Below are positions 8,215 through 16,549 of a stretch of DNA of 64,000 nucleotides, piece by piece. Made by a program: the position numbers and the translations under genes. A model generated the notes under the pieces. It did not search any database, had not been told where the DNA came from, and saw only the letters and a list, made by a program, of their open reading frames with translations. The first letter of the stretch is position 1; every line of letters starts with the position of its first letter. Source of the DNA: Zunongwangia pacifica (GTDB taxonomy: Bacteria > Bacteroidota > Bacteroidia > Flavobacteriales > Flavobacteriaceae). The stretch spans positions 149,438 through 213,437 of the forward strand of contig NZ_JAKHSK010000005.1 of the NCBI RefSeq assembly GCF_023499215.1. Reading direction: 5' to 3'.

Positions 8215-9024
8215 ATGAACTACAAAACCTTACCAATTTATGCAGCTGTGGCACTTTTGAGCTTTTCTGCATGTAAAAATGAAGAGAAAAAAACAACTAA
8301 TAATCCCCCTACTGAAGAAACAGCTCAGGAAGATAGTCTTTCGCAAATTACAATTGAACCTTTAATTGATTCTCCTGCTTATAGTGATGCTAAGCTTTCT
8401 TTAGCTGCTCCAACAGACAATGTATTTCCTAACAACACAATTGATTTTAAATTTGAAGTAGAAAACTACGAATTAGGAGCACAAACAGCTAAAAACGAAA
8501 TTACCAGGACGTTAGCCAATTCAGAAAAAGGTCAGCATATTCATTTTATTGTGGATAACAATCCTTATTCGGCACACTACGAACCTGAATTTTCTAAAGA
8601 TTTTACAGAAGGCACCCACCATATTGTTGCTTTTTTAAGCAGATCCTATCATGAATCGGTTAAAAACGAAAACTCATTTGTCGCAAAAACCATTAAAGTA
8701 GGAAATTCATCTTCACAGCCGTCTGATGTAGATTTTAATAAACCTACTTTAATTTATAGCCGACCAAAAGGAGAGTATTCTGGCAAAGACACCGAAAACC
8801 TGATGCTGGATTTCTTCTTATTAAATACCGACCTTTCAGAAAATGGTAACTATGTAAAAGCGACTATTAACGGTAAAAGTTTTGAGATTACAAAATGGCA
8901 ACCATACATTATTAAAGGCTTACCTAAAGGGGAGGTACAAATCAGGTTGCAACTTTTAGATGCAGGTGGCAACCCAATCAAAGGTGCTTATAATGATGTA
9001 ACCCGTAGCGTTACCCTCAAATAA
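8215..9024 (+). CDS. Lipoprotein, second gene of the putative zinc operon
   Basis: 269 residues with a lipoprotein signal: the hydrophobic AAVALLSFSAC ends with the lipid-modified cysteine at residue 20. A charged, Thr/Glu-rich linker follows. Two histidine-containing stretches stand out, GQHIHFIVDNNPYSAHYEP and GTHHIVAFLSRSYHESVK, within a probable beta-sandwich. These resemble the extracellular domains that carry metal ligands, but no named family is recognised. It lies 40 bases behind the COG0523 GTPase with no terminator between, and a strong terminator follows, so the two form one transcript. Periplasmic or surface zinc binding is a reasonable inference, not shown. Confidence 0.75.
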   Translation: MNYKTLPIYAAVALLSFSACKNEEKKTTNNPPTEETAQEDSLSQITIEPLIDSPAYSDAKLSLAAPTDNVFPNNTIDFKFEVENYELGAQTAKNEITRTLANSEKGQHIHFIVDNNPYSAHYEPEFSKDFTEGTHHIVAFLSRSYHESVKNENSFVAKTIKVGNSSSQPSDVDFNKPTLIYSRPKGEYSGKDTENLMLDFFLLNTDLSENGNYVKATINGKSFEITKWQPYIIKGLPKGEVQIRLQLLDAGGNPIKGAYNDVTRSVTLK

Positions 9025-9048
9025 AGAAATACCTTAAATTGAAAAAAG

Positions 9049-9117
9049 CCGGTAAAGTTTCATAATGGTTGGTTTTACAATTAATCACTTTTTACAACCA
9101 TCTTTACCGGTTATTTT
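9049..9117 (+). terminator. Nested-stem terminator after the zinc operon
   Basis: The outer stem is CCGGTAAAG (9049-9057) with CTTTACCGG (9102-9110). The inner stem is ATGGTTG (9065-9071) with CAACCAT (9095-9101). TTATTTTTT follows. It is an unusually long structure but has the form of an intrinsic terminator. Confidence 0.8.
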
Positions 9118-9140
9118 TTGAAACTACAGAAACTAAAAAG

Positions 9141-9301
9141 AGACTGTCTAAAAACCTAATTTTCGTCAACCTCTCCGATAGCTATCGGAATTGTTTCAGG
9201 TTCTCATAATGATTTATAAATCAATCAGATGAGATTCTGAAATAAACCTGTCTGCCGACAGGCAGGTTCAGAATGACGTTCTTGGATATTTTAGACAGCC
9301 T
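9141..9301. repeat. MITE-like dispersed repeat, copy 1
   Basis: About 160 bases with nearly matching inverted ends: AGACTGTCTAAAA at 9141-9153 and TTTTAGACAGCCT at 9289-9301. Inside are the palindrome CCGATAGCTATCGG (9175-9188) and the hairpin CCTGTCTGCCGACAGGCAGG (9247-9266). A second copy lies at about 34801-34937 with the same order of parts but lacking the CCTGTCTG hairpin. No coding content. The rest of this gene-free stretch (9302-9523) shows nothing recognisable. Confidence 0.75.
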
Positions 9302-9523
9302 TTTTTATATACAACCGGAATTATATTTATTAAACTCCCTGGGTTATTAAACCCTTTGGCAGCACCAATAAAAGTACGGTTATTGATTACAGCTATATTT
9401 TAGGACATTGAATGAACTTTCAAGGAAATTTGTATCGAAATATTACCAAAATAAAAGTTTCAATAACATCTTTTATAAAGATCTCACTCAGCCTCCGGTA
9501 ATTGTAACTATTTTTTGATTCCT

Positions 9524-10936
9524 CTAAAACTTATCCTCTACTTCGGTGACTTCTAACATAAAATGATGAAGTTCATAGTTTTTCACAAAAGGTTTTAACT
9601 GATCGCTGCCCGGGCCATATGCCGCCAGTTCTACATAATCCCCGGAATGATCCATACTTATCCATCCGATAGAGGTATATTTCTTTTGCATTTCAGAAAG
9701 AGGGCCGTAAGGTAAATTACCCGTATTATATAAACCTCCATTATTCTTTTGGTAATAATTGAGCAAAACTTTTGCTTCTTCTTCGGTTATGGTTTGATCT
9801 CCATTAACACTTGCTATCATTTCCCTTATCGAAGAAAATGAATTTGCCTTCTTTTTAATTTCCTGAAGCAACCAGTTATTGGTATGGGTAAAATCCTGTA
9901 AATGACTAAAATTTTGGTCTACATCCCGACCTTTAATTAGTCCCGGATTGGCGTTCCCATGATCTGTAGTAATAATAACCAGGGTTTCCCTGTCTTTTTC
10001 TGCAAAGTCCATCACCTCTTTTATCGCTTCATCAAAAGCGATCTGATCGTATAATAATGCCGCTGCATCATTGGCATGTGCTGCCCAATCTACCTTTCCC
10101 CCTTCTATTTGCAATACAAATCCTTCATCATTATTCTTTGATAAATGCTGTACTGCATGTTTAGCCATTTCAGCCAAAGACGGTGTATTCTGCTCTAAGT
10201 AAAGATCATGAGCACGATCTATGGCATAAGGCAAAGCTTCATCTGCAAATACGCCCAAGATCCGTTTTGAACCTTCATAATCTATAAGTTCTTCTCGTTT
10301 TCTAAAAACCTGATAATTTTTGGCTTCAAATTCACTATAAAGATCACGACCATCTTCCCGTTTACCAGCATCAAAATTTTCGTTTCCACCGCCCATCATG
10401 ACATCAAATTCGATGTCCAGATAATCTTCAGCGATTTTATCCTGGTCTCCACGATTCTTTTGCATCACACAAAAACCGGCCGGAGTAGCATGAGTAATGG
10501 GAACGCTGGTAACACAACCTACTTTTTTACCCGATTTTTTAAATTTCTGTAGAATAGGAAGATGCTTCTCCCCATTTGCGGAAACATTTAAAGAACCATT
10601 CGGAACTCGCTTTCCCCCACCCCAGGAAGAGCTGGCGGCAGCCGAATCTGTCACCAGAGAATCGGCAGAAGCGGTATCCATAAGGGCACGGCTAATTTTT
10701 CCTTCCCGGTATAAATCCAACCAATGACTTCCCGTACCATTTTTTACCTGTAAAAGTCTATCGGCCATATTTAAAGTGCCGCTGCTCATCCCATCGCTCA
10801 CCATAAATATGATGTTCTTTGCCTTTTTGGATTTAAAGTTACCTTTGTTATTCACCCAAATATTTGGATGAAAATTACTTACCAAACCTCCAAAAGCAAA
10901 AAGACTACTATTTTTAAAAAAATCTCTTCTTTTCAT
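9524..10936 (-). CDS. Alkaline phosphatase (PhoA superfamily), exported
   Basis: 470 residues. The N-terminus MKRRDFFKNSSLFAFGG is a Tat-type signal (two arginines before the hydrophobic stretch). The catalytic features of the zinc-dependent alkaline phosphatase family are present: MVSDGM with metal ligand D48, the nucleophile serine in VTDSAAASSSWGGG (S98), a QIEGGKVDWAAHANDA metal site and TTDHGNANPG. It hydrolyses phosphate monoesters outside the cytoplasm using two zinc ions and usually one magnesium. An operator-like palindrome overlaps its leader, which would fit zinc-responsive control of a zinc-consuming enzyme, although repression in zinc plenty would be counterintuitive. Convergent spacing leaves it as a single-gene unit. 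Confidence 0.92.
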   Translation of the reverse strand: MKRRDFFKNSSLFAFGGLVSNFHPNIWVNNKGNFKSKKAKNIIFMVSDGMSSGTLNMADRLLQVKNGTGSHWLDLYREGKISRALMDTASADSLVTDSAAASSSWGGGKRVPNGSLNVSANGEKHLPILQKFKKSGKKVGCVTSVPITHATPAGFCVMQKNRGDQDKIAEDYLDIEFDVMMGGGNENFDAGKREDGRDLYSEFEAKNYQVFRKREELIDYEGSKRILGVFADEALPYAIDRAHDLYLEQNTPSLAEMAKHAVQHLSKNNDEGFVLQIEGGKVDWAAHANDAAALLYDQIAFDEAIKEVMDFAEKDRETLVIITTDHGNANPGLIKGRDVDQNFSHLQDFTHTNNWLLQEIKKKANSFSSIREMIASVNGDQTITEEEAKVLLNYYQKNNGGLYNTGNLPYGPLSEMQKKYTSIGWISMDHSGDYVELAAYGPGSDQLKPFVKNYELHHFMLEVTEVEDKF

Positions 10937-10959
10937 TTAATGCATATTAGTTGCATTAA
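10937..10959. promoter_or_regulatory. Candidate Zur operator, site C (alkaline phosphatase leader)
   Basis: TTAATGCA at 10937-10944 and TGCATTAA at 10952-10959 are perfect inverted arms separated by seven bases. The right half (GTTGC at 10950-10954) matches sites A, B and D; the left half is GCATA rather than GCAAC. It lies directly before the alkaline phosphatase ATG and overlaps the expected transcription start, since TATTTTTA (minus strand, 10957-10964) resembles a -7 box with one mismatch. Confidence 0.5.
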
Positions 10960-11166
10960 AAATAAGATGTTTTTCGGAGTTTCACATTATATTGATGTTA
11001 ACTTTTCTTTTCTATTTTGTGACTATCAAAACGAATTTGCACCTATAGTAACCAGCAGCACTTCATTATTGAAACCACACTAAAAAGGACAAATTTGATA
11101 TGCTAATTATAGCATCTATTTTTTTATGGTACAAAAGAAAATAAGTTGCAAAAAATTCACGTTATT

Positions 11167-11179
11167 GCAACAAAGTTTC
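11167..11179. promoter_or_regulatory. Candidate Zur operator, site D
   Basis: GCAACAAAGTTTC differs from site A at a single base. It ends 14 bases before the ATG of the 62-residue protein gene, in the position expected for a repressor site. A further half-site GTTGC lies at 11145-11149. Confidence 0.5.
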
Positions 11180-11193
11180 GTTATAATTTTACC

Positions 11194-11382
11194 ATGATTA
11201 CGAAAATTTTTAATCTTGAGCTTATTGCTCCTATCGATTTTAAAAATCCTTTTGTTATAGAGAATACTCTGAAAGAGAAAATGCTAAATCACCTTGAAAA
11301 ATACACGATAAAGGCAATTAATTTATCCTTAAATAGACGTGATAATTATGTGCTTATTGCCATCGTAGAAATGTATCCTTAA
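11194..11382 (+). CDS. Small protein of unknown function (62 residues), possibly zinc-regulated
   Basis: The ATG at 11194 starts a 62-residue frame. A TTG start at 11146 would put the operator inside the gene and is rejected. The protein is mixed alpha/beta in appearance, with no signal peptide, membrane segment or cysteine. It carries an amphipathic middle (LKEKMLNHLEKYTIKAIN) and a hydrophobic beta-like end (NYVLIAIVEMYP). No family is recognised. The reason to believe it is real is its position: operator site D stands immediately upstream and no other gene occupies the region between the alkaline phosphatase and the DUF1624 gene. Coding status remains moderate. Confidence 0.5.
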   Translation: MITKIFNLELIAPIDFKNPFVIENTLKEKMLNHLEKYTIKAINLSLNRRDNYVLIAIVEMYP

Positions 11383-11476
11383 TAGGTTCTAATCCCTATA
11401 ATTTTTAATTGATGAGTAACGAAAATGCTTGTTGCTCAAATTCCCCAAAATTAATCTAATATTTTACCCAATCTAA

Positions 11477-12628
11477 ATGTCCCAAACAAAAACCAAAACT
11501 ACCAAGCGTATTCATGCTATAGATGTTCTTCGCGGACTCGTAATTTTACTCATGCTTGTAGATCATGTAAGAGAACGTTTTTTCTATCACCACCAGGTTA
11601 CAGATCCCATGGATATTGATCATACCGATCCCACTCTTTTCTTTACCCGATTAAGTGCCCATTTTTGTGCGCCCGTGTTCGTGTTTTTAACCGGATTATC
11701 TGCATGGTTATATCAAAATCCCAATGGTAAACCTAAGCGCAATGTTAGCGAATATCTACTAAAAAGAGGTTTGTTTTTGATCCTTCTGGAAATAAGTCTT
11801 ATTAATTTTTCCTGGTTTGGGAATTATCAAAATCTTTATTTACAAGTAATTTGGGCTATTGGATTAAGCATGATTGCTTTGGCCCTCGCCGTAAAATTAC
11901 CCCGAAAACTTATAGGCATACTGGGTATTCTTATCGTTTTTGGTCATAACCTTTTAACACCCCTGCAATTTTCGCCGGGCGAAACAGCTTATCCATTTTG
12001 GATAATTTTGCACGATCGGGGCTACCTTCTTCAGTCAGAAATTCTTAACATTAAAATATCTTATCCGGTATTGCCATGGATAGGAGTGATCTTTCTGGGC
12101 TATTGCGCAGGCGTTCTCTATACCAGCGCCAGCCTTATAAAAATTCGCTATAAATGCCTGCTGACTATAGGTTTTGGGGCGTTTACATTATTAGCTATTT
12201 TAAGAGGATTTAATATCTACGGAGAAACCATACCATGGGAAGGCTATAGCCCGAAAATCCAAAGCCTTATGTCTTTCCTTAACTTTACCAAATATCCACC
12301 TTCGCTAGATTTTCTGCTGTTAACGCTTGGCATGGGAGCTCTTTTTCTTTATTTATTTGAACGCTTTGAAAGTCCATGGATGAATTTTCTAAAAATCTTT
12401 GGTAGCGTTCCTATGTTTGTATATGTACTGCACCTGTATATTCTTCTTATCGCTTATCAACTTTTAAATATCATGTATGGATCAAATAAAGGCGATTACT
12501 TTGGTGTCGATCATATTGCTTATGTATGGGGAATTGCCATTTTTCTGGCACTTCTTCTATATTGGCCGGCTAAAAAGTTTGGTGCTTACAAGAAAAAATC
12601 GGGGCATGCTTTATTAAAATATTTCTAA
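11477..12628 (+). CDS. DUF1624/heparan-alpha-glucosaminide N-acetyltransferase-like membrane protein
   Basis: 383 residues with about ten membrane segments. It opens with RIHAIDVLRGLVILLMLVDH, the pattern of DUF1624 and related HGSNAT-like acyltransferases, including the arginine-glycine and the histidine that end the first membrane helix. Family members are thought to move acyl groups onto sugars across the inner membrane. The bacterial role is mostly unestablished. It stands alone on the plus strand with a convergent neighbour, and a bidirectional terminator lies between them. No metal operator is close to its start, so it may not belong to the zinc block. Confidence 0.8.
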   Translation: MSQTKTKTTKRIHAIDVLRGLVILLMLVDHVRERFFYHHQVTDPMDIDHTDPTLFFTRLSAHFCAPVFVFLTGLSAWLYQNPNGKPKRNVSEYLLKRGLFLILLEISLINFSWFGNYQNLYLQVIWAIGLSMIALALAVKLPRKLIGILGILIVFGHNLLTPLQFSPGETAYPFWIILHDRGYLLQSEILNIKISYPVLPWIGVIFLGYCAGVLYTSASLIKIRYKCLLTIGFGAFTLLAILRGFNIYGETIPWEGYSPKIQSLMSFLNFTKYPPSLDFLLLTLGMGALFLYLFERFESPWMNFLKIFGSVPMFVYVLHLYILLIAYQLLNIMYGSNKGDYFGVDHIAYVWGIAIFLALLLYWPAKKFGAYKKKSGHALLKYF

Positions 12629-12707
12629 TCTGAATTCATTCAGCCTCTGGAATTTGCTTCAATCAAACTAGGCTTAGCCTGCAAAGGCCCTTTTCTTGAT
12701 CTAAAAA

Positions 12708-12741
12708 AAACCAGATTAGGCAATTTTCCCTAATCTGGTTT
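12708..12741. terminator. Bidirectional terminator between convergent genes
   Basis: AAACCAGATTAGG at 12708-12720 pairs perfectly with CCTAATCTGGTTT at 12729-12741 around an 8-base loop. There is an A run before it and a T-rich stretch after it, so it can end transcription from both the DUF1624 gene and the cobalamin-riboswitch lipoprotein gene. Confidence 0.88.
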
Positions 12742-12771
12742 GTTTATTTCTAAAGCAGTAGCGTTTAAAAG

Positions 12772-13919
12772 CTATTCTACCATCGATAAATCTGCTGCCC
12801 CTTTTATTTCAGTCGAAATTTCTCCAAGGGAGCCGGCCTTTCCCTGAGCTCCGGTATAGACCTTAACAAAGTCTATTCCTGGTAAGGCTATCAGATTCAT
12901 TTGCTCATCTACCGCCCAATCAATATCCATGGTATTACCACCATACGTGGCATAATCTGCATCATAGTTATCTGCATACCCCCATTCTAAAGCATCAATA
13001 GTAGCCCATCCGTCTAAATTCACCTTAGGAAATACTCTGGTGCCCTGAAAGCTTAATTCATTGCGCTCTTCGATAAATAATGGATAGTAATTTTGTGTGT
13101 GGTAGGTATTAATCATTATGCTGTCCTGCACACCTTCAGTATCTATCCAGGGCACGTTGGCATATTCTCCTGGGTTCGAGTAAGTGACTTCATAATCTAA
13201 TAGCGACTCTTCTTTATAATGAGCACTTCCGGCTAGTTCATACCATTTATCATCTGGCAACCCATTCCCATTGGCGTCGAAAGATACCTGTACGATACCA
13301 GGCTCAGATAAGCCGTTCATTGCATTTCCATAGATCACAAAATCCTTCTCATTTTCACGATTTTTGATGGTGTGGTCAAAACTAAAAATAACATAACCAC
13401 CCCAGCCACCTAAAGAAAGTGTAGCTGTTTTCCCTCCAATCAAATCGATCGCATATTCCATAGATCCGTAAGTGGAGTTTATATATTGTCCCGGTGCGGG
13501 TTTATATTCCCAAATTTTTGAAATAAATTCACTACTATTCTCCTGTACCGGGCGATAATAAAGATCATAAGGATTATTTATGTTCAGCTTGTACGTTCTG
13601 TAAATAGAATCTGTATTGGTCGTTACCATTAAATCAAGATTAAAACTACCTGCTTGCTTCGGAACAAAACGAAGATGGGAAGACTCAGAAATCTGTTGTT
13701 TCTCCAAACTCCATTTAAACCGGGCTTCTTCCGGGAGATTGAGGATCTGGGGCTGGATGATTAAAGTATCCCTGCCAAGGATTAATTGGTACTCTTTCTG
13801 ATAAGATGAATCAGTAAATTCCATGGGAATGCTTATTTCATCATCATCCTTACTACAGGAGGTAAATAAAAAAATCCACCAATAATGGCTAAAATCGAAA
13901 ATGATAATTTTTGTTGCAT
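12772..13919 (-). CDS. Cobalamin-riboswitch-controlled surface lipoprotein, with an apparent frameshift in the signal peptide
   Basis: The intact frame gives 350 residues from 13824, starting MEFTDSSYQKEY. That start lacks any export signal. Reading from the ATG at 13919 gives a perfect lipoprotein leader (MQQKLSFSILAIIGGFF) which runs into a T7 run (13868-13874 on the plus strand) and then goes out of frame. With eight T the leader continues LFTSCSKDDDEISIPMEF, a normal lipobox joined to the long frame, for 382 residues in all. The body starts with a PKD-like beta-sandwich (about residues 40-115 of the restored protein) and continues with a domain containing VSFDANGNGLPDDKWYELAG. Being alone behind a cobalamin riboswitch, it is probably a surface lipoprotein for vitamin B12 capture, comparable in role to BtuG or BtuH. 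No specific family could be named. Confidence 0.75.
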
Positions 13920-14036
13920 TTGTTTGTATTAAGGTTAATAATTAGGTATCAACTTATTTACAAAACAAAACACAGGGGTCTAAGGTTAGAATAGAAATCT
14001 ACCCAAAGCAATAACTCCCGAAAGCTTTGTTTTTAA

Positions 14037-14215
14037 AAACTTTCGGCAGGTCTTCTGACTCATTCCTCTTTCTAATCCTTCCCATCATTAATGACAGTGG
14101 AATAAATTTTTTAGAAAGATTTTTTCCGGAAACTTATCCAGAAAGAATTTACAGCAGCGGGAACTGTTCAGGGTTTACACCTGATTCCCTTTTAATACCA
14201 TTCATTATAGAACAG
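14037..14215 (-). ncRNA. Cobalamin (B12) riboswitch
   Basis: Read on the minus strand, the conserved core elements appear in order: TTAAAAGGGAATCAGGTG, AAACCCTGAACAGTTCCCGC, CTGCTGTAA (14151 to about 14195 on the plus strand), then CCACTGTC and GGGAAGG, then GAGTCAGAAGACCTGCC (14046-14062). These match the B12-box and surrounding helices of the cobalamin riboswitch. A 7-base stem CCGAAAG/CTTTCGG (14018-14024 with 14040-14046) follows the aptamer and could be the expression platform. It precedes the surface lipoprotein gene by about 100 bases, which should therefore be turned off when cobalamin is abundant. Confidence 0.92.
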
Positions 14216-14641
14216 TAACCGAAAATCACGGCAATGTTAGTCTAAATATTAGAATAAAAGGCTATAATGCCCCAAAAATTGAGCTTTTTAAAGTATTATT
14301 TTTATAGGATAGGGTTATTAAACCAACATAGAAAAACACTTTTACCACTTAGACGTATCCTGAAATGCAGGATCAAGTAATTTACTATTTAATGAAGAGC
14401 GATGTTAAAATATTCTATTTTTCAACCTAGAATGTAAGCATATCCTTAAACTTTATAAATTTTCACTACTATTTATAAAATTAAAAACTTTTATTACATT
14501 TATAGAAACTAAAAACTATAACGTTTTAGTTCGTATTGTCCGTCGATATTAATTTTTAATATTTTTAATTCAATCAGGTCATAAAATAGTCTTACAGATA
14601 CTTCTTATGAGTCCGATTGAAGAAATAAATAATAATTAAGC
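14216..14641. other. Gene-free AT-rich stretch
   Basis: Both strands carry many stops and no clear coding frame, hairpin terminator or repeat. It separates the riboswitch from the GMC oxidoreductase unit and presumably contains the promoters for both directions, but no promoter matching the full consensus stood out. Confidence 0.5.
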
Positions 14642-14809
14642 ATGCTAAGAATAAGCCAGATACTACATGCAAAAACAAGGAATTTGAAAGATCTTAAAGA
14701 TCATTATTTTTCTTTCAGCGCTACCCTACTCCGTAAGTATTTAGTGTCAACAAGACTTCAACTTAAGATAAATAACCACCGTAAATGCGGAGTATATCCC
14801 GATTGGTAA
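14642..14809 (+). CDS. Possible small basic protein (55 residues)
   Basis: An ATG-started frame ends 12 bases before the GMC oxidoreductase ATG. The product is basic, with the middle part DHYFSFSATLLRKYLVSTRL and a single cysteine near the end. No signal peptide or known family. The placement would suit a short upstream gene or leader peptide, but a frame of this length can arise by chance in 600 bases of non-coding DNA, so support is weak. Confidence 0.2.
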   Translation: MLRISQILHAKTRNLKDLKDHYFSFSATLLRKYLVSTRLQLKINNHRKCGVYPDW

Positions 14810-14821
14810 AACTTTATATCT

Positions 14822-16546
14822 ATGTCATTTCAAATTAAAAAATCTGCCAAAACCTACGATGTATGCATTGTTGGCTCTGGTGCTGGTGGAGGTATGGCCG
14901 CCAAAGTACTGGCCGATGCCGGTTTTAAAATTGCCATGCTCGAAGCCGGACCCGATTTTGATCCTAAAAATCCAGACCAGCGAACCCAGTTACGATGGCC
15001 CTGGGAATCGCCAAGAAGAGGCGCCTCGACCACCCGACCTTTTGGAGATTTCGATATGGCTTATGGAGGTTGGGAACTTGATGGCGAACCCTACACCAAA
15101 GCGACTAATACCGAATTCGATTGGTTTCGTTCCCGAATGGTAGGTGGCAGGACCAATCACTGGGGAAGAATATCCCTGCGTTTTGGCCCTTTAGATTTTA
15201 AAAGAAAAGATTATGATGGTAAAGGTGATAACTGGCCGATTGGTTATCAGGATGTACAACCGTATTATGATAAAGTAGATAAACTAATAGGTGTTTTTGG
15301 AACCAGGGAAAATATTCCTAATGAACCAGATGGCTATTTTCTTCCACCTCCAAAACCCCGATTGCACGAGCTTTATATTCAAAAAGGAGCGGCTAAAAGT
15401 GGTATCCCGATGATCCCTTCCCGACTTTCTATTCTTACACGAACGGTGAATAAGCAACGGGGAGCCTGCTTTTATTGCAGCCAATGTTCCAGATCCTGTA
15501 CCGTTTACGGAGATTTTTCTTCCTCATCGGTACTCGTAAAACCCGCTTTAGAAACAGGAAACGTAGATCTGTATGTAAACGCGATGGTGAGAGAAGTAAT
15601 TACCAATGGTGAAGGTGAAGTTCAGGGAGTATCGTATATAGACAAAGAAGACCTTAAAGACTATACCATTAAAGCCCGGGTAGTGATCCTGGCCGCCAGT
15701 GCCTGTAGCTCGGCCAGAATTCTTTTAAATTCTAAGTCGGCCAATCATCCCGACGGACTTGCCAATTCCAGCGGCGTGGTGGGACACTATCTTCATGATT
15801 CTACGGGTTCTTCCAGAATGGGATTTTTGCCAGATTTGATGGATCGTAAACGGTACAACGAAGATGGTGTTGGCGGAATGCACCTTTATACGCCCTGGTG
15901 GTTAAACGGGCAGATGAATTTAGGATTTACCCGTGGTTACCATATTGAATACTGGGGTGGTATGGGAATGCCTTCTTATGGTTTTGGTTTTAATACAACA
16001 ACACTACAAAACATCACCGGATCAACTAAAAATGCCTATGGCGTAGGATTAAAGAATGATGTAAAACGTTTTTACGGCGCTACATTTGGAATGGCTGGTC
16101 GTGGAGAAAGTATTCCGAGGAAAGAAAATTATTGTGAAATTGATCATCAGGTGGTTGATAAATATGGTATTCCTGTTTTAAAATTCAATTACTCATGGAG
16201 CGAAGAAGAGGTAAAACAGGCGGCTCACATGCAGGATACTTTTGAGGAGATCATTCATCAGATGGGCGGTGTGCCACTAGGTAAAAAAGCTGGAAAGGAT
16301 ACCAGTTACGGACTTGAAAATCCGGGTCGTATTATCCATGAGGTGGGAACAACCCGAATGGGGAACGATCCAAAAACCTCGGTGGTTAATTCCTTTAATC
16401 AGGCGCATGATGCTCCCAATCTTTTTATTATGGATGGCGGCCCTTTTGTTTCTCAGGCAGATAAAAACCCTACCTGGACGATCCTTGCCCTGGCATGGCG
16501 CGCATCAGACTATTTAACTCAGGAATTAAAAAAAGGTAATATCTAA
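14822..16546 (+). CDS. GMC-family FAD-dependent oxidoreductase (gluconate/alcohol dehydrogenase large-subunit type)
   Basis: 574 residues. The FAD-binding dinucleotide fold is at residues 14-47 (DVCIVGSGAGGGMAAKVL, then MLEAGPDF). A GRTNHWGR motif lies at about 111-118. The C-terminal GMC domain ends with HEVGTTRMG, then NLFIMDGGPFVS and NPTWTILALAWR. A CFYCSQCSRSC cysteine cluster sits near residue 220. Family members oxidise sugars or alcohols. This one is paired 3 bases upstream of a gluconate 2-dehydrogenase subunit 3-like gene, the usual partner. No signal is seen on this subunit, so export would depend on the partner. A cytochrome c subunit, common in related complexes, is not adjacent. 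Confidence 0.92.
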   Translation: MSFQIKKSAKTYDVCIVGSGAGGGMAAKVLADAGFKIAMLEAGPDFDPKNPDQRTQLRWPWESPRRGASTTRPFGDFDMAYGGWELDGEPYTKATNTEFDWFRSRMVGGRTNHWGRISLRFGPLDFKRKDYDGKGDNWPIGYQDVQPYYDKVDKLIGVFGTRENIPNEPDGYFLPPPKPRLHELYIQKGAAKSGIPMIPSRLSILTRTVNKQRGACFYCSQCSRSCTVYGDFSSSSVLVKPALETGNVDLYVNAMVREVITNGEGEVQGVSYIDKEDLKDYTIKARVVILAASACSSARILLNSKSANHPDGLANSSGVVGHYLHDSTGSSRMGFLPDLMDRKRYNEDGVGGMHLYTPWWLNGQMNLGFTRGYHIEYWGGMGMPSYGFGFNTTTLQNITGSTKNAYGVGLKNDVKRFYGATFGMAGRGESIPRKENYCEIDHQVVDKYGIPVLKFNYSWSEEEVKQAAHMQDTFEEIIHQMGGVPLGKKAGKDTSYGLENPGRIIHEVGTTRMGNDPKTSVVNSFNQAHDAPNLFIMDGGPFVSQADKNPTWTILALAWRASDYLTQELKKGNI

Positions 16547-16549
16547 ATT

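Noticed and set aside
10868..11083. Plus-strand 71-codon frame antisense to the alkaline phosphatase start
   Set aside because: It overlaps the signal-peptide region of a certain gene and the operator; composition is not protein-like.
11146..11193. TTG-started extension of the 62-residue protein
   Set aside because: It would run across operator site D; the ATG at 11194 is better placed.
13911..13918. GTTGCATT half-site before the B12-regulated lipoprotein as a fifth Zur operator
   Set aside because: Only one arm is present and it is part of the start codon region; the gene is already explained by the riboswitch.
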